From Marinigracilibium pacificum (GTDB taxonomy: Bacteria; Bacteroidota; Bacteroidia; Cytophagales; Cyclobacteriaceae): a stretch of DNA of 64,000 bases. The translations under genes were made by a program, and so were the position numbers. The stretch is from contig NZ_JABBNU010000004.1 in NCBI RefSeq assembly GCF_012926615.1, forward strand, positions 124,001 through 188,000, in the 5' to 3' direction. The first letter of the stretch is position 1. Each line of letters opens with the position of its first letter. This document shows positions 9,515-18,672 of this stretch, in pieces. The notes under the pieces are model-generated. The model saw only the letters and a list, made by a program, of their open reading frames with translations. It did no database searches and had not been told where the DNA came from.

Positions 9515-10666
9515 TTATAGATCAAATTTGTCTAATATTTCAATGAATTTAGCTATATCATTCTCCGAATTATAGACATTTGGAGAAATTCTGATTAAAG
9601 TTTTTCTTACCGATACTGAAATTTTCTTTTCTTTCAATTTCTGAGCAATAGTATTTGCGTCTAGTCTACTGTCTGAAGGCAGGTTAATTCCTAAAAGATG
9701 ATTTTCAAGTTCTTCAACTTTATTAAATAGGTATCCCTTTGTTTTAAAGTGATTAATTATTGGGCTTGTAAGTGAGGAACAATAATCATTTACTGCTTCG
9801 ACAGTCCATGAGTTTAGCTGTAATAAAGCATCTTTTAACATCGGTAATAAAATAAAATTACTGAATTCACCTACATTGTATCTTGATGCTCCGGGATTGT
9901 ATTCATCTGTATAATTTGTTAATGAGGTAAAGTCGGTTGAATTAATTCTATTCATCCATGAAAATTCTATTGGGTCACCATTATTTAATTCAGGAGAAAT
10001 ATATAGTAATCCAATATTGTATGGTCCAAACATCCATTTATATGATGCAGTAACCAAAGCATATATATTGCATTCCATAACATCAATTGGTACAGCCCCT
10101 ACCGATTGAGTTCCATCAACGATTAGTTTTATATTATGTTTTTGACAAATTTCGCCTATTTTCTTTAAATCAAAGCGTGTTCCATCAACCCAATGAGTCG
10201 TAGGTATTGCAATAATAGAAGTTCTTTCATTTATTGAATTTATTATCGTGTCAGTCCAGCTTTGTTCAGTATTCAAATCTGGTTTGTCAACAATCACCAT
10301 TTTTACATCCCACTTCTTACACCATTCATTTACAGTGTAATAGCTACTTGGAAAATCATCTTTTACTATTATGATTTCCTGTCCGGTTTGGCCTTTTATA
10401 TTATTAAAAACAGACGCAAGGCCATAAGAAGTTGAAGGAATTATAGCAATTTGATCTGAAGAGCAATTTATAAGATTTGAATACAGATTTTTAATATCTT
10501 TTTCTGTTTGAAAGAAATCATCAGTTGAGATTCTTGTAGGTACACCTTTTTGCCTAATGCCTTTAATTCCAACTTCTTGAGTGGAATTCAACAATGGTGA
10601 CATATATGCGCAATTCAGATAAACTTCATCGTGATCTAACGAAAATAAATGCTTTTGACAATTCAT
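9515..10666 (-). CDS. Class V PLP-dependent aminotransferase-like enzyme
   Basis: A 383-residue fold-type I PLP enzyme of the aminotransferase class V / isopenicillin-N epimerase / cysteine desulfurase group. Visible motifs are the cofactor-binding stretch STSYGLASV (78-86), the Asp-containing VDGTQSVGA (183-191) and TASYKWMFGP (207-216) with the probable Schiff-base Lys210. No signal peptide, so cytosolic. There is no obvious active-site Cys loop of a desulfurase and no SufE or SufU partner nearby, so an epimerase or aminotransferase on an amino acid or peptide substrate is more likely. Only 6 bp separate its stop from the start of the phosphoesterase/barrel gene, implying co-transcription. 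Substrate unknown. Confidence 0.85.
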   Translation of the reverse strand: MNCQKHLFSLDHDEVYLNCAYMSPLLNSTQEVGIKGIRQKGVPTRISTDDFFQTEKDIKNLYSNLINCSSDQIAIIPSTSYGLASVFNNIKGQTGQEIIIVKDDFPSSYYTVNEWCKKWDVKMVIVDKPDLNTEQSWTDTIINSINERTSIIAIPTTHWVDGTRFDLKKIGEICQKHNIKLIVDGTQSVGAVPIDVMECNIYALVTASYKWMFGPYNIGLLYISPELNNGDPIEFSWMNRINSTDFTSLTNYTDEYNPGASRYNVGEFSNFILLPMLKDALLQLNSWTVEAVNDYCSSLTSPIINHFKTKGYLFNKVEELENHLLGINLPSDSRLDANTIAQKLKEKKISVSVRKTLIRISPNVYNSENDIAKFIEILDKFDL

Positions 10667-10831
10667 TAAGGGATTTTTAAGAGTATATGACAGGTAAAAA
10701 TTTACACAAAGAATATCAATAAACCAATGTTATGGTTTAACTAAAATTGGTTGCTAGTATAATATTCTAGTGATATTATTAAATCTATTATGGTGTCGAA
10801 TATTAATATAGCTTCAGTCTAATATAAAAAA

Positions 10832-11200
10832 TTATAACTTGCTTCTGTCTACTCTAATTGTGTTTCCATCAGGATCAACTAATGTTAAGGAAGATAGTTG
10901 ATTTGAAAATGAATCTTCTTTCGCATCAATAATCTTTATTCCTGACTTATTGAATTCATCTCTTAACTTTGAAATGTCATTTGAATTGAATTTTAATATA
11001 TTATTGTCAAATAGTCCTTGAAATAGTCCGATTTCGAGATTTTCATTTCTTAATATTCTCCATTTTGTAATGTTGTTATCCGGGAATCCATTGTTTGTAT
11101 GTCCTCCGTCAACTACCTCAAAACCAAGTTGTTCATAAAAGCGTATGCTTTCCATTATGTCTTTTACTTTTAGGCTCAAAAGGAATTGTCCTAATCTCAT
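10832..11200 (-). CDS. VOC-superfamily (glyoxalase-like) protein
   Basis: A small cytosolic protein of one VOC domain. It begins LSLKVKDIMESIRFYEQLGFEVV and ends SLTLVDPDGNTIRV, the two beta-alpha-beta-beta-beta modules of the glyoxalase/bleomycin-resistance fold. Members use a metal site for isomerase, lyase, dioxygenase or sequestering roles; which applies is not readable here. Start choice: an upstream ATG at 11212 adds four residues, but the bases just before the ATG at 11200 read GGGGGGTGAT, a good Shine-Dalgarno-like run unusual for this genome. The second ATG is therefore preferred. It stands alone, 165 bp from the next gene on the strand. Confidence 0.85.
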   Translation of the reverse strand: MRLGQFLLSLKVKDIMESIRFYEQLGFEVVDGGHTNNGFPDNNITKWRILRNENLEIGLFQGLFDNNILKFNSNDISKLRDEFNKSGIKIIDAKEDSFSNQLSSLTLVDPDGNTIRVDRSKL

Positions 11201-11340
11201 ATCACCCCCCATTTTTATGTGATAAATTAAACGTAACCGGCTCTATTATAATTATTTCAATCTAAAATTGAATTTTACTTATAATTTAACGAATAAAAAT
11301 ATAATTTGTTATTAATGGAATAAATATTTATGATAAATAT

Positions 11341-12171
11341 TTACTTAGGGTTAAATGGGAATTCTATGATATCAGGACTACCTCCAGCTGCTTCATTTGA
11401 AATAAACATATCTCCTTTATTGTTGAATGCAATCCCTTCAGGCTGGGCAAAAACTTTGGGGTCAAGATTATGAAATGATTTAAACTCTCCAGATTTATCA
11501 TAAACCATTATCCACTTGCTACTATGCGAAATTATATAAATATCTTTAGTAATGGGGTGTTGAGTTGCATCAGAAGGTTTAATTCTTATCTTACTAGAAA
11601 CAAAATCAGGACGTTTAACAGACCATTTATCAGTTTTAGATATCTCTTGAGTAAATAGGTTAAATGAAAAAGATGAAGATTCTGAATTTTTGTCTCCTTT
11701 ACAGTTCTTACAAATGATATATAGATTGTCTGAATCCTCGGTTAATAGTAGTGTTTCAAAATCATTTTGTCCTTTAAAGGGGAAGTTTATCTTTTTTGAT
11801 TTTGAATTTTCCTTAAAGGCATTTTGAATCACATAAATATCACCATCACTTTTCAAGCAATAATAAGTATCATTATATTGTGTAACTGCCTCAATATCAG
11901 CACTCCCCTCAAATTTAGATTTATCCAGTATCTTTTTTTGACTAATATCTACTTTATAAAGAGTTCCTTTTTCGTCTTGAATGCAAATAAAAACATGTTG
12001 TTTAAGCCATAAAATACCAGATACTTCGTTGAGTTCAGAAGGCAAGAAATACTTTTTAGACTTTTCATAAGAATATCCTTGTGGTAGAGAATATTCTTTA
12101 TATTCCTGAAAAGAACATGTAACAGAAAGCATGATTGCCCCTAAAATGAAAATAATTTGATTATATTTCAT
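11341..12171 (-). CDS. SdiA-regulated-like beta-propeller lipoprotein
   Basis: A 276-residue exported protein. The N-terminus has a signal peptide ending in a lipobox-like SVTC (Cys20), so it is probably membrane-anchored. The rest resembles the SdiA-regulated / esterase-like phytase propeller group, with motifs LNEVSGILWL, GSADIEAVTQYNDTYYCLKSDG, ITKDIYIISHSSKWIMVYD and AQPEGIAFNNKGDMFISNEA. These repeating strand patterns match proteins annotated as SdiA-regulated. Molecular role in Bacteroidota is not established. It is divergent from the HD-PycTM gene with only 42 bp between start codons, so their promoters must overlap. Confidence 0.8.
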   Translation of the reverse strand: MKYNQIIFILGAIMLSVTCSFQEYKEYSLPQGYSYEKSKKYFLPSELNEVSGILWLKQHVFICIQDEKGTLYKVDISQKKILDKSKFEGSADIEAVTQYNDTYYCLKSDGDIYVIQNAFKENSKSKKINFPFKGQNDFETLLLTEDSDNLYIICKNCKGDKNSESSSFSFNLFTQEISKTDKWSVKRPDFVSSKIRIKPSDATQHPITKDIYIISHSSKWIMVYDKSGEFKSFHNLDPKVFAQPEGIAFNNKGDMFISNEAAGGSPDIIEFPFNPK

Positions 12172-12213
12172 AATATATTGAAAGATCTATTAAATATACA
12201 GAATTAATAATAT

Positions 12214-13443
12214 ATGTCTGTGAATGTAGATATACTATCCAGAGCAGAAGATCATGTTCGAGAATTGATCAGTGCTAACCAGAATAACAACCTGATATAC
12301 CATAATCTTGATCACACTATTAGTGTTGTTAACGCGTGTGAACAATTGGCTGATTTCTATAAATTAAATATTACAGATTATAATATTCTTATCTGTGCTG
12401 CCTGGTTTCATGATGTAGGCTATTTTTTGGGAAATCATGAAGCCCACGAAGAAAATAGTGTTAAAGAAGCGAAATTATTCTTGGAGCAAGAAGGTGTTAA
12501 TGAGGATTTTATTAAAAAAGTGGAAGGTTGTATTATGGCAACCAAAATGCCTCAATCTCCCACAGGACTATTACAAGAAATCCTTTGTGATGCAGATTTA
12601 TTTCATTTAGGAACTGACGACTTCTATTCAAAAAGTAACCGTCTGAAAGAAGAGTTTGAAGTTATATGCGATAAGGATATACCAGATGTTGATTGGAATA
12701 GAAATACAATAGCCTTTCTTAAATCTCATGAGTTTCATACAGATTATGGAAAGAAATTTTTAACTCCTCTAAAGAGAGAGAATCTTGATCGGCTTCAGAA
12801 AACATTCGGAACTGTAGAAAATGATCTTGAAGATAAATTTGATAATATATCATCCTCTTTTTCTAAAGAAGAGGAATCAATAGAAAAGCCTAAGAAAAAG
12901 AAGAAGTCTAATAAGCCTGAAAAAGGTATTGAAACGATGTTTAGAATCACGGCCAGGAATCATATTGAGCTAAGTGCTATAGCTGATAATAAGGCTAACA
13001 TTATGATTTCTGTCAACTCGATCATTGTTTCAATTCTGGTTACAGTTTTATTTAGAAAATTAGAGGAATTTCCATCACTTGTTATTCCATCAATTATGTT
13101 ACTAAGTACCTGTCTTGTAACTATGGTTTTTGCCATTTTGGCTACACGTCCAAATGTAACTTCAGGTGTTTTTACAGAGGAAGATATCCGTATGAAAAGA
13201 TCAAATTTATTGTTCTTTGGAAATTTCTATAAAATGAACCTTGAAGATTATGAGAAGGGGCTTAATGAGTTAATGAAAGATAGAGACTTTCTTTATGGTA
13301 GTCTTACTAGAGATATTTTCTTTTTAGGGAAAGTATTAGGCAGAAAATATAAACTTTTAAGGTATGCATATACTGTATTTATGTTTGGGTTTATATTTTC
13401 TGCCATTGCTTTTGGTGTTGCCATGTTATTTCATGGTGAATAG
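12214..13443 (+). CDS. HD phosphohydrolase fused to PycTM (Pycsar effector-type) membrane domain
   Basis: A 409-residue two-domain protein. Residues 1-200 are an HD-superfamily metal-dependent phosphohydrolase, with YHNLDHT (29-35), AAWFHDVGY (62-70, the HD pair at 66-67) and DAD (126-128). A Lys-rich linker (about 217-235) leads to residues 240-409, which match the PycTM domain of Pycsar effectors: IELSAIADNKANIMISVNS (251-269), two helices at about 262-310 separated by a short loop, the conserved TSGVFTEEDI region, and a last helix at 383-406. In Pycsar antiphage systems PycTM proteins respond to cCMP or cUMP and damage the membrane. Here no pyrimidine cyclase is adjacent. HD-PycTM fusions are known in Bacteroidota without an assigned role; the HD part may degrade a nucleotide signal. 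Confidence 0.88.
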   Translation: MSVNVDILSRAEDHVRELISANQNNNLIYHNLDHTISVVNACEQLADFYKLNITDYNILICAAWFHDVGYFLGNHEAHEENSVKEAKLFLEQEGVNEDFIKKVEGCIMATKMPQSPTGLLQEILCDADLFHLGTDDFYSKSNRLKEEFEVICDKDIPDVDWNRNTIAFLKSHEFHTDYGKKFLTPLKRENLDRLQKTFGTVENDLEDKFDNISSSFSKEEESIEKPKKKKKSNKPEKGIETMFRITARNHIELSAIADNKANIMISVNSIIVSILVTVLFRKLEEFPSLVIPSIMLLSTCLVTMVFAILATRPNVTSGVFTEEDIRMKRSNLLFFGNFYKMNLEDYEKGLNELMKDRDFLYGSLTRDIFFLGKVLGRKYKLLRYAYTVFMFGFIFSAIAFGVAMLFHGE

Positions 13444-13458
13444 GCCAAAAGCGATTTA

Positions 13459-14055
13459 TTATCTTGAATAAAATGAAATACCAGCTTGTATTCCCACATA
13501 ATTTTGTGCGTCAAAGGTGTCATTCTTAAAATTCGCATAGTAAGAAACACCAAAATTTAAGCCAAAACCCGGGTAAACCCAGTATACAAATCCAAGCTCA
13601 GGGTTTAATGAAAATTGCCATGTATCATCCTTAAATGCAAATACTCCAATATCGGTTTCTCTATCTATATAAGATGTACCGATACCCAAATTTATATATG
13701 GCCTGAAGTCATCTTCAAGAAATTGCTTTCCTATGGTAAAATAAATTGGGACAACATGCTCATATCTATATTGACGCCCGGAAATGGTGGTATTTCCATC
13801 TGTAGCGGTTTTATATCCACTATCCTCATAAAAGGCATTATAACCAACTTTTACGCCTAACATTAGCATTTCATTTACTTCAGATCTAAAGGAGAATGTA
13901 AGACCTCTAAATGATGCATCTTCAATATAATCAGCCAGATCACCAGTAGGTAAACCCATAGAATAATTAAGTGAAGAGTACTTAGATTGAGCAAATCCTA
14001 TTGAGGAAGTCAATAGAAATATGATAATCAATGTATATAATTTGGTATGTTTCAT
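13459..14055 (-). CDS. Outer-membrane beta-barrel protein (porin-like)
   Basis: A 198-residue protein with a signal peptide (cleavage near FAQS, residue 23) and alternating amphipathic strands typical of a small eight-stranded outer-membrane barrel (OMP_b-brl/OmpW-like). The end, YVGIQAGISFYSR, is a plausible terminal strand. It is the last gene of a minus-strand envelope run, 3 bp after the DUF4136 lipoprotein stop, and converges with the HD-PycTM gene across only 15 bp with no visible terminator. No ligand or enzymatic function can be read. Confidence 0.78.
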   Translation of the reverse strand: MKHTKLYTLIIIFLLTSSIGFAQSKYSSLNYSMGLPTGDLADYIEDASFRGLTFSFRSEVNEMLMLGVKVGYNAFYEDSGYKTATDGNTTISGRQYRYEHVVPIYFTIGKQFLEDDFRPYINLGIGTSYIDRETDIGVFAFKDDTWQFSLNPELGFVYWVYPGFGLNFGVSYYANFKNDTFDAQNYVGIQAGISFYSR

Positions 14056-14058
14056 CTC

Positions 14059-14700
14059 TTATTTGTTTAAATATGGTGATTGTTCAAAACCCTGATCAAT
14101 AGATGTATTAATTCTCTGAATAACTGAAGAATTACTTCCCTGCAAGAGTCCATTTACGACCAGATTCCATCTCACTGGTACCAAATCAGCAACTTGTTGA
14201 CTATTTTCAGTCATTTGAATAAGGATAGTTCCTGTAGTATATCCTGTGGTTATCGGAGGATATGGATACCACCATCCGCCGCCACCACAATACCATGGAT
14301 CCCACCAGCACCAATAGCCCCAGTCATAATAATAATAAAGGGTAGTTAGTGTAGTATATGAAGGAAGAACTATTACGTCTGGGTTATTTTCTTCATCTAC
14401 TCTTGTCCATCCATAATTACTAAAGTTTTCCTCAATTTGAGCAAGTATTGGTTCTGCAAACTCAGGATCAAGAAATTCAGGGGTATTACCATTATTTGAC
14501 TCACCATCAATTTCAATAATTTCATCAGGTAATGCGTAGGTAGAAACATTATCAAAATTAAAATTTTCATCAAAATTGGTAATCACAACATCAAGGTCGG
14601 ACACATATTCGGCACCACCTGGTTGGCAGCTATTTATCAAGCCAATTAACATAAAAAGGCCTGCTGCTCTCGTAAATTGTTTTATCAAATTTCTAACCAT
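14059..14700 (-). CDS. DUF4136 lipoprotein
   Basis: A 213-residue exported protein. The signal peptide ends in a lipobox (LINSC, Cys25), giving a membrane-anchored lipoprotein. The body follows DUF4136: DFDxNFNFxNVSTYALP near the N-terminus, an NPDVIVLPSY strand, and a striking aromatic stretch (YYYYDWGYWCWWDPWYCGGGGWWY, in part) around 121-145 that usually varies within the family. A second DUF4136-like lipoprotein is at 50981. It lies 38 bp downstream of the triple-repeat gene and 3 bp upstream of a beta-barrel gene, so all three are probably on one transcript. Function unknown; the family is linked only to the envelope. Confidence 0.82.
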   Translation of the reverse strand: MVRNLIKQFTRAAGLFMLIGLINSCQPGGAEYVSDLDVVITNFDENFNFDNVSTYALPDEIIEIDGESNNGNTPEFLDPEFAEPILAQIEENFSNYGWTRVDEENNPDVIVLPSYTTLTTLYYYYDWGYWCWWDPWYCGGGGWWYPYPPITTGYTTGTILIQMTENSQQVADLVPVRWNLVVNGLLQGSNSSVIQRINTSIDQGFEQSPYLNK

Positions 14701-14738
14701 TACTTAATTTATTTTATGATTGATAGATTAATTTTTAG

Positions 14739-16919
14739 TTACCTCCTTCCACCACGACTTCTTGTGGCAGGTTGTCTCTGAGGCATATTTCTTTGGGCAT
14801 TATTTACCCTCGTATTTCCCCTTGAACGTTGGTATTGCATTTTATTTAAATTGTTAGTGTTTGACGACGGTCTTGTCCAGCTGTTATCAGATCTTTGCTG
14901 CCAGCCAGATTCTCTAGTGTTTCTATAAACATTCCCATTTCGATCAGAATACACATTATTCGATGATTCCCTTGTTGAAGGACGTGTGTTTGTACTAGGT
15001 CTCTGCCCTACTCTATCATTTGTTGTTGGTCGAGTATTTGGGTCTCTGTTGTTAGAAGGCCTGGTAACATTTCCTCTATCGGGGTTTCGATCATAATCAG
15101 GTCTGTTATTTGGTGCAACCGGTCTGGAAGGTGGTCTGTAAGGTCTGTTTGGGCGATTGTTTGAAGAAATCCCCGGTCGCTGATTATAAATGTTATTATG
15201 GTTTCCGTAGAAATTATTGTTTATAATAATGTTATTATTGCCGTATATTCCTCCCGGAGGCCTATGCCAATAATGTGGTCTATAAGCAGGAGGACCCCAC
15301 CAACCACCGTGATGATGATAATAAGAACCATGTCCTCCCCATGAAAAACTAAACCATCCTACACTAAACCCAAAGCTCATATTCCATCCTGACCACGGAT
15401 TATAATGCATGCCAAATCCCCAGGTAACAGGTCTTGGGTAATAAACAGAACCGTACCATGGACGATAATGATACCCTGTACCATAAACAATTGTGGGGCC
15501 ATAACGGTAGCACCCAAGATAACCTGGTGTATATCCCATATAAACATATGAAGGGGTAACATCATACACATGAACATATTTTACATTGTATGCAGGGTTA
15601 TCTGGAGGAATATTTTTGACATCCTCAGGTCTGTCTGTAGCTACTGCCCATGGACCTTCCGGATCATTACTAAAAAACCACACACCATTTTCTACGGCAT
15701 AATATCCTTTATTATCCCTAATTACAGTGGCAGAGGTATTAACAGCCAGACTTAAACTAGTTCCTTTAATTTGTTCGAATTTAGGTTTGCCGTCATATTC
15801 TACGGTACAAGTGGCTTCTTTTCTATTTACTTTTGCAGTTTGTGGAATTTGAGCATCCAGAAGAGCTTCTTCAGCAGCAACTGTACCTGCCACATTTGCC
15901 AGTACATTATCTTTATCAGAACCTTCAGGTATTGCTTTAAAATCTTCAGGTAAAGATTCACTATCTACAAACTTCCACTGACCAGTTATTTGATCTGCCC
16001 TGTACCATCTACCTGAAAGTACAACATAGTACTTTTGGTCTTTAATATTCATAAAGACATCTTCATTAGAATTGTCCATGTAAAGTAGATTTGTTCCTTG
16101 TATGGATGAAAAAGATGCAGGTCCGTCAGAACTTATTAGTTCAGCAGGTTTTGTTTTAACTATAATTTCCGGAGTTGAATTAAATACCTTTTCACTTTCG
16201 TTTTGTTCACCAGCGTTTTCCTGACTCTTAATTTCTTTATCAATCTGAGCAAGTTTTCCTGATAACTTAGGAATCTCTTTCCAACCTGACATCAGATCAT
16301 TTGAAGTAAACCAGTATTTTTCACCATAGAGATAAAATTTACCATCTTCTTTATCTTTAAAGATTAGGAATGGAGTATTTACAATGACGTCTACTTTTGC
16401 ATCCTTTTCTTCTCGATAAATAGGATCTCCGTCTATTGTAACTAAAATAGCTTCATAATCCACGTAAATTATTTCAGGAGGTGAATTGTTATAATCAGGC
16501 TTAATATTTTCCTTGTCTTTATCAATAGTTGCTATAATTTCATCAATATAGATCTCAAGTCCCCATGATGGTGCGCTTTCTTCAATTAATGATTTTAGTT
16601 TTGCTGAATTATCATCGCTTAATTTATCTGGGAAACGGATGTCTGTTATTTCCACACTTTCTAATGTTGCAATTCTTGAATCCCTGTCTATTGACATTGT
16701 TGAGGTAGACCATACTGCTCCGAAAATGGGTTCGTCATTTTCATTTTTTTTGATGCTTACTGCCGCTCTGGTTTTTAATTTGTTACCATTCAATTCCTCC
16801 GGATGAGGTTGATATACCGTAACCATTCCAGATTTAGTTTTTATTGTTTGAGGCCAATTGTTTTGAGCATTATGGCTTATATAAATAAACAATAACAATA
16901 TTGTTAATAAGGATTTCAT
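14739..16919 (-). CDS. Secreted triple-repeat protein with Tyr/Trp/His-rich and Asn/Arg/Pro-rich tail
   Basis: A 726-residue exported protein (signal peptide to about residue 18, HNAQN). Three related modules occur at about 146-215, 247-317 and 364-427. Each has a short strand, an 'LL/I' stretch and a WF/WY core followed by GW/QW/PW (KYWFTSNDLMSGW, GRWYRADQITGQW, GVWFFSNDPEGPW). After residue 445 comes an aromatic, Gly-, Tyr- and His-rich region (to about 560), then a low-complexity Asn/Arg/Pro/Ser tail. Similar proteins are often labelled 'carbohydrate-binding family V/XII', a label I cannot confirm. The sticky tail suggests a surface or matrix-associated protein. Likely in one transcript with the barrel upstream (52 bp) and the DUF4136 gene downstream (38 bp). 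Confidence 0.75.
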   Translation of the reverse strand: MKSLLTILLLFIYISHNAQNNWPQTIKTKSGMVTVYQPHPEELNGNKLKTRAAVSIKKNENDEPIFGAVWSTSTMSIDRDSRIATLESVEITDIRFPDKLSDDNSAKLKSLIEESAPSWGLEIYIDEIIATIDKDKENIKPDYNNSPPEIIYVDYEAILVTIDGDPIYREEKDAKVDVIVNTPFLIFKDKEDGKFYLYGEKYWFTSNDLMSGWKEIPKLSGKLAQIDKEIKSQENAGEQNESEKVFNSTPEIIVKTKPAELISSDGPASFSSIQGTNLLYMDNSNEDVFMNIKDQKYYVVLSGRWYRADQITGQWKFVDSESLPEDFKAIPEGSDKDNVLANVAGTVAAEEALLDAQIPQTAKVNRKEATCTVEYDGKPKFEQIKGTSLSLAVNTSATVIRDNKGYYAVENGVWFFSNDPEGPWAVATDRPEDVKNIPPDNPAYNVKYVHVYDVTPSYVYMGYTPGYLGCYRYGPTIVYGTGYHYRPWYGSVYYPRPVTWGFGMHYNPWSGWNMSFGFSVGWFSFSWGGHGSYYHHHGGWWGPPAYRPHYWHRPPGGIYGNNNIIINNNFYGNHNNIYNQRPGISSNNRPNRPYRPPSRPVAPNNRPDYDRNPDRGNVTRPSNNRDPNTRPTTNDRVGQRPSTNTRPSTRESSNNVYSDRNGNVYRNTRESGWQQRSDNSWTRPSSNTNNLNKMQYQRSRGNTRVNNAQRNMPQRQPATRSRGGRR

Positions 16920-16971
16920 TTTGGTTATGTGTTTAATTATGGTGTCTTTTCTGCTTACGGTTATGAGTATG

Positions 16972-17562
16972 CTAAAGTAGTTTTATACCCAAACCAAATA
17001 GTGCTGAGTTAAGTTTAAGCGAATTATTATCTTGCTCAGTCAGGTCTGTTAAAGTATGCTGATATCTTAGCATTATGCTTAAAATTGATATATCTAATCC
17101 TGCTCCGGCATGTATATTCCAGCTATTAGATTTTATCTTTCCCTTTTCATAACTATCTCCGTTTACATAAATCGAGCTATCAATAAACTTAGAATACCCC
17201 GGACCAGCGAAAATATGGAATCTTCCCAGATCGAATTTTGTAATATTATACCCTGCCAGGAGATTAAAATCAATGGACTTAAGTCCTAATTTATAGTCAT
17301 TAAGTTGGTTATTGATATTACTTGATACTGAGGTTGACTTCGCGCCATATAATGCTTCTAATTGCAAATACCATGCCTCATTGAATAAATATCTCCCAAA
17401 AATTCCGGCATTAATTCCACTACCGGAAGTTTGTTCATCATACTCTAAATCAGTGGATATAAAGGTTGAGCTCATCAGTATTTCAGGGCCGATTTCCCAT
17501 TCCTGAGCTTTTACATTAAAAACAATAAGACATATAACTATTAAAAAGATAAGTCTGCTCAT
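16972..17562 (-). CDS. Outer-membrane beta-barrel protein
   Basis: A 196-residue protein with a signal peptide (cleavage near VKAQE, residue 20) and a repeating amphipathic strand pattern ending in LFGLGIKLL, as in small porin-family or OmpA-N-terminal-type barrels. It resembles the other small barrel at 13459 in length and layout but not closely in sequence. It heads the probable envelope operon 17562 to 13459. No ligand is readable. Confidence 0.75.
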   Translation of the reverse strand: MSRLIFLIVICLIVFNVKAQEWEIGPEILMSSTFISTDLEYDEQTSGSGINAGIFGRYLFNEAWYLQLEALYGAKSTSVSSNINNQLNDYKLGLKSIDFNLLAGYNITKFDLGRFHIFAGPGYSKFIDSSIYVNGDSYEKGKIKSNSWNIHAGAGLDISILSIMLRYQHTLTDLTEQDNNSLKLNSALFGLGIKLL

Positions 17563-17638
17563 GAAAAGTAATTTTTAAGTGGCATCAAATAGTTATAATA
17601 ATTTAATTAAAAATTTTAATTATAGTTATTCAAATGCA

Positions 17639-18613
17639 TTAATTGTGATTTATTCTGTACGAAATAACAAACCTCATATTTCCTATATCCATATTAATAG
17701 AACTATTCTTGTTATTGGAAAGAAACCTTGTTCGTTGATTGAAAAGTGAACATCCAATATTCCAATTGCCCAACATTATACCTGCAAAAAGTCTTATATT
17801 AAAATCAGGTTTGAAATAAAACTCTGTAAAAGTATTTCCATTTGTAAAATCAGTTTTAGTATAGCCTAATGCAAGCGCTGTAGAAACACCACCATCTAGA
17901 ATAAAATGTTTGAGAATTACCAATTTAAATCCAACGCCAATAGAAGGTGCTATTTTGGTGAAAAACACTTTGTCATATGAAAAAGAAGGGTCAGTACCTA
18001 ATCTAACAGGAACTAATGAAGAGTCTCCCATGATTGATCCAACAATAATTTCTGAACCTAATAAAATGGAATATCCGCTGTATTGATTTATGTAGTGACT
18101 CATTGTAGGAGGTCGAATGTCAAAATGATTGTTATTCATTACTTTCATGATCTCAGCTCCTACCACATTAACTCTAATGTCAGGCCTCAGATAATAAGGT
18201 TCGTTTTTCTCAAGTTTTGTTGCAAACCCTCTGTAAAACTCCCCAAATCCATCAATAATAAATTTATTGGAGAAAGTAGTATGAAATTGTAAATCAAGAT
18301 ATTGAGTATTTCCTTTTGTTTTTCTATTAGGATTTAGAAAATCAAACCCATATGCAAGGTTCAGGGTAGCCCATTTATAAGTTGCTCCCACCCCCATATT
18401 AAGCGTTGTACTTGGTCTGTATTTGAATGTTTGATGATCATCGGATTTAAATTGTAGGGTAGTATACTTCTTTGAAAAATAAAATCTTCCAATAAGTCTT
18501 TTTTCATGACTCAATTGTTTTAGCGAATCTTTTTCCTGAGCAATTGATGACACGCTCAATAAATTGAACATGAAAAAAGATAGTAATACCGATATTTTGA
18601 GTTTGATTTTCAT
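17639..18613 (-). CDS. DUF4421 outer-membrane-type protein
   Basis: A 324-residue protein with a signal peptide (cleavage near SIAQE, residue 26). It has the sequence style of DUF4421: an early KYTTLQFKSDDHQTFKYRPSTTLNMGVGATYKW-like stretch, an FIIDGFGEFYRGF region and a final GNMRFVISYRIN strand. The alternating strand pattern suggests an outer-membrane barrel. It lies 76 bp upstream of the next minus-strand barrel gene, so could belong to the same transcript, and is divergent from the membrane GAF gene at 18673. Function unknown. Confidence 0.75.
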   Translation of the reverse strand: MKIKLKISVLLSFFMFNLLSVSSIAQEKDSLKQLSHEKRLIGRFYFSKKYTTLQFKSDDHQTFKYRPSTTLNMGVGATYKWATLNLAYGFDFLNPNRKTKGNTQYLDLQFHTTFSNKFIIDGFGEFYRGFATKLEKNEPYYLRPDIRVNVVGAEIMKVMNNNHFDIRPPTMSHYINQYSGYSILLGSEIIVGSIMGDSSLVPVRLGTDPSFSYDKVFFTKIAPSIGVGFKLVILKHFILDGGVSTALALGYTKTDFTNGNTFTEFYFKPDFNIRLFAGIMLGNWNIGCSLFNQRTRFLSNNKNSSINMDIGNMRFVISYRINHN

Positions 18614-18672
18614 CGATTCATAAAACCATATATAAATTATAATAATTATATTGAATATTCATATATAGTTAT

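Noticed and set aside
12214-13443. Calling a full Pycsar defence system
   Set aside because: No pyrimidine cyclase gene is present nearby and the neighbours are not defence genes, so only the single fusion protein is reported.
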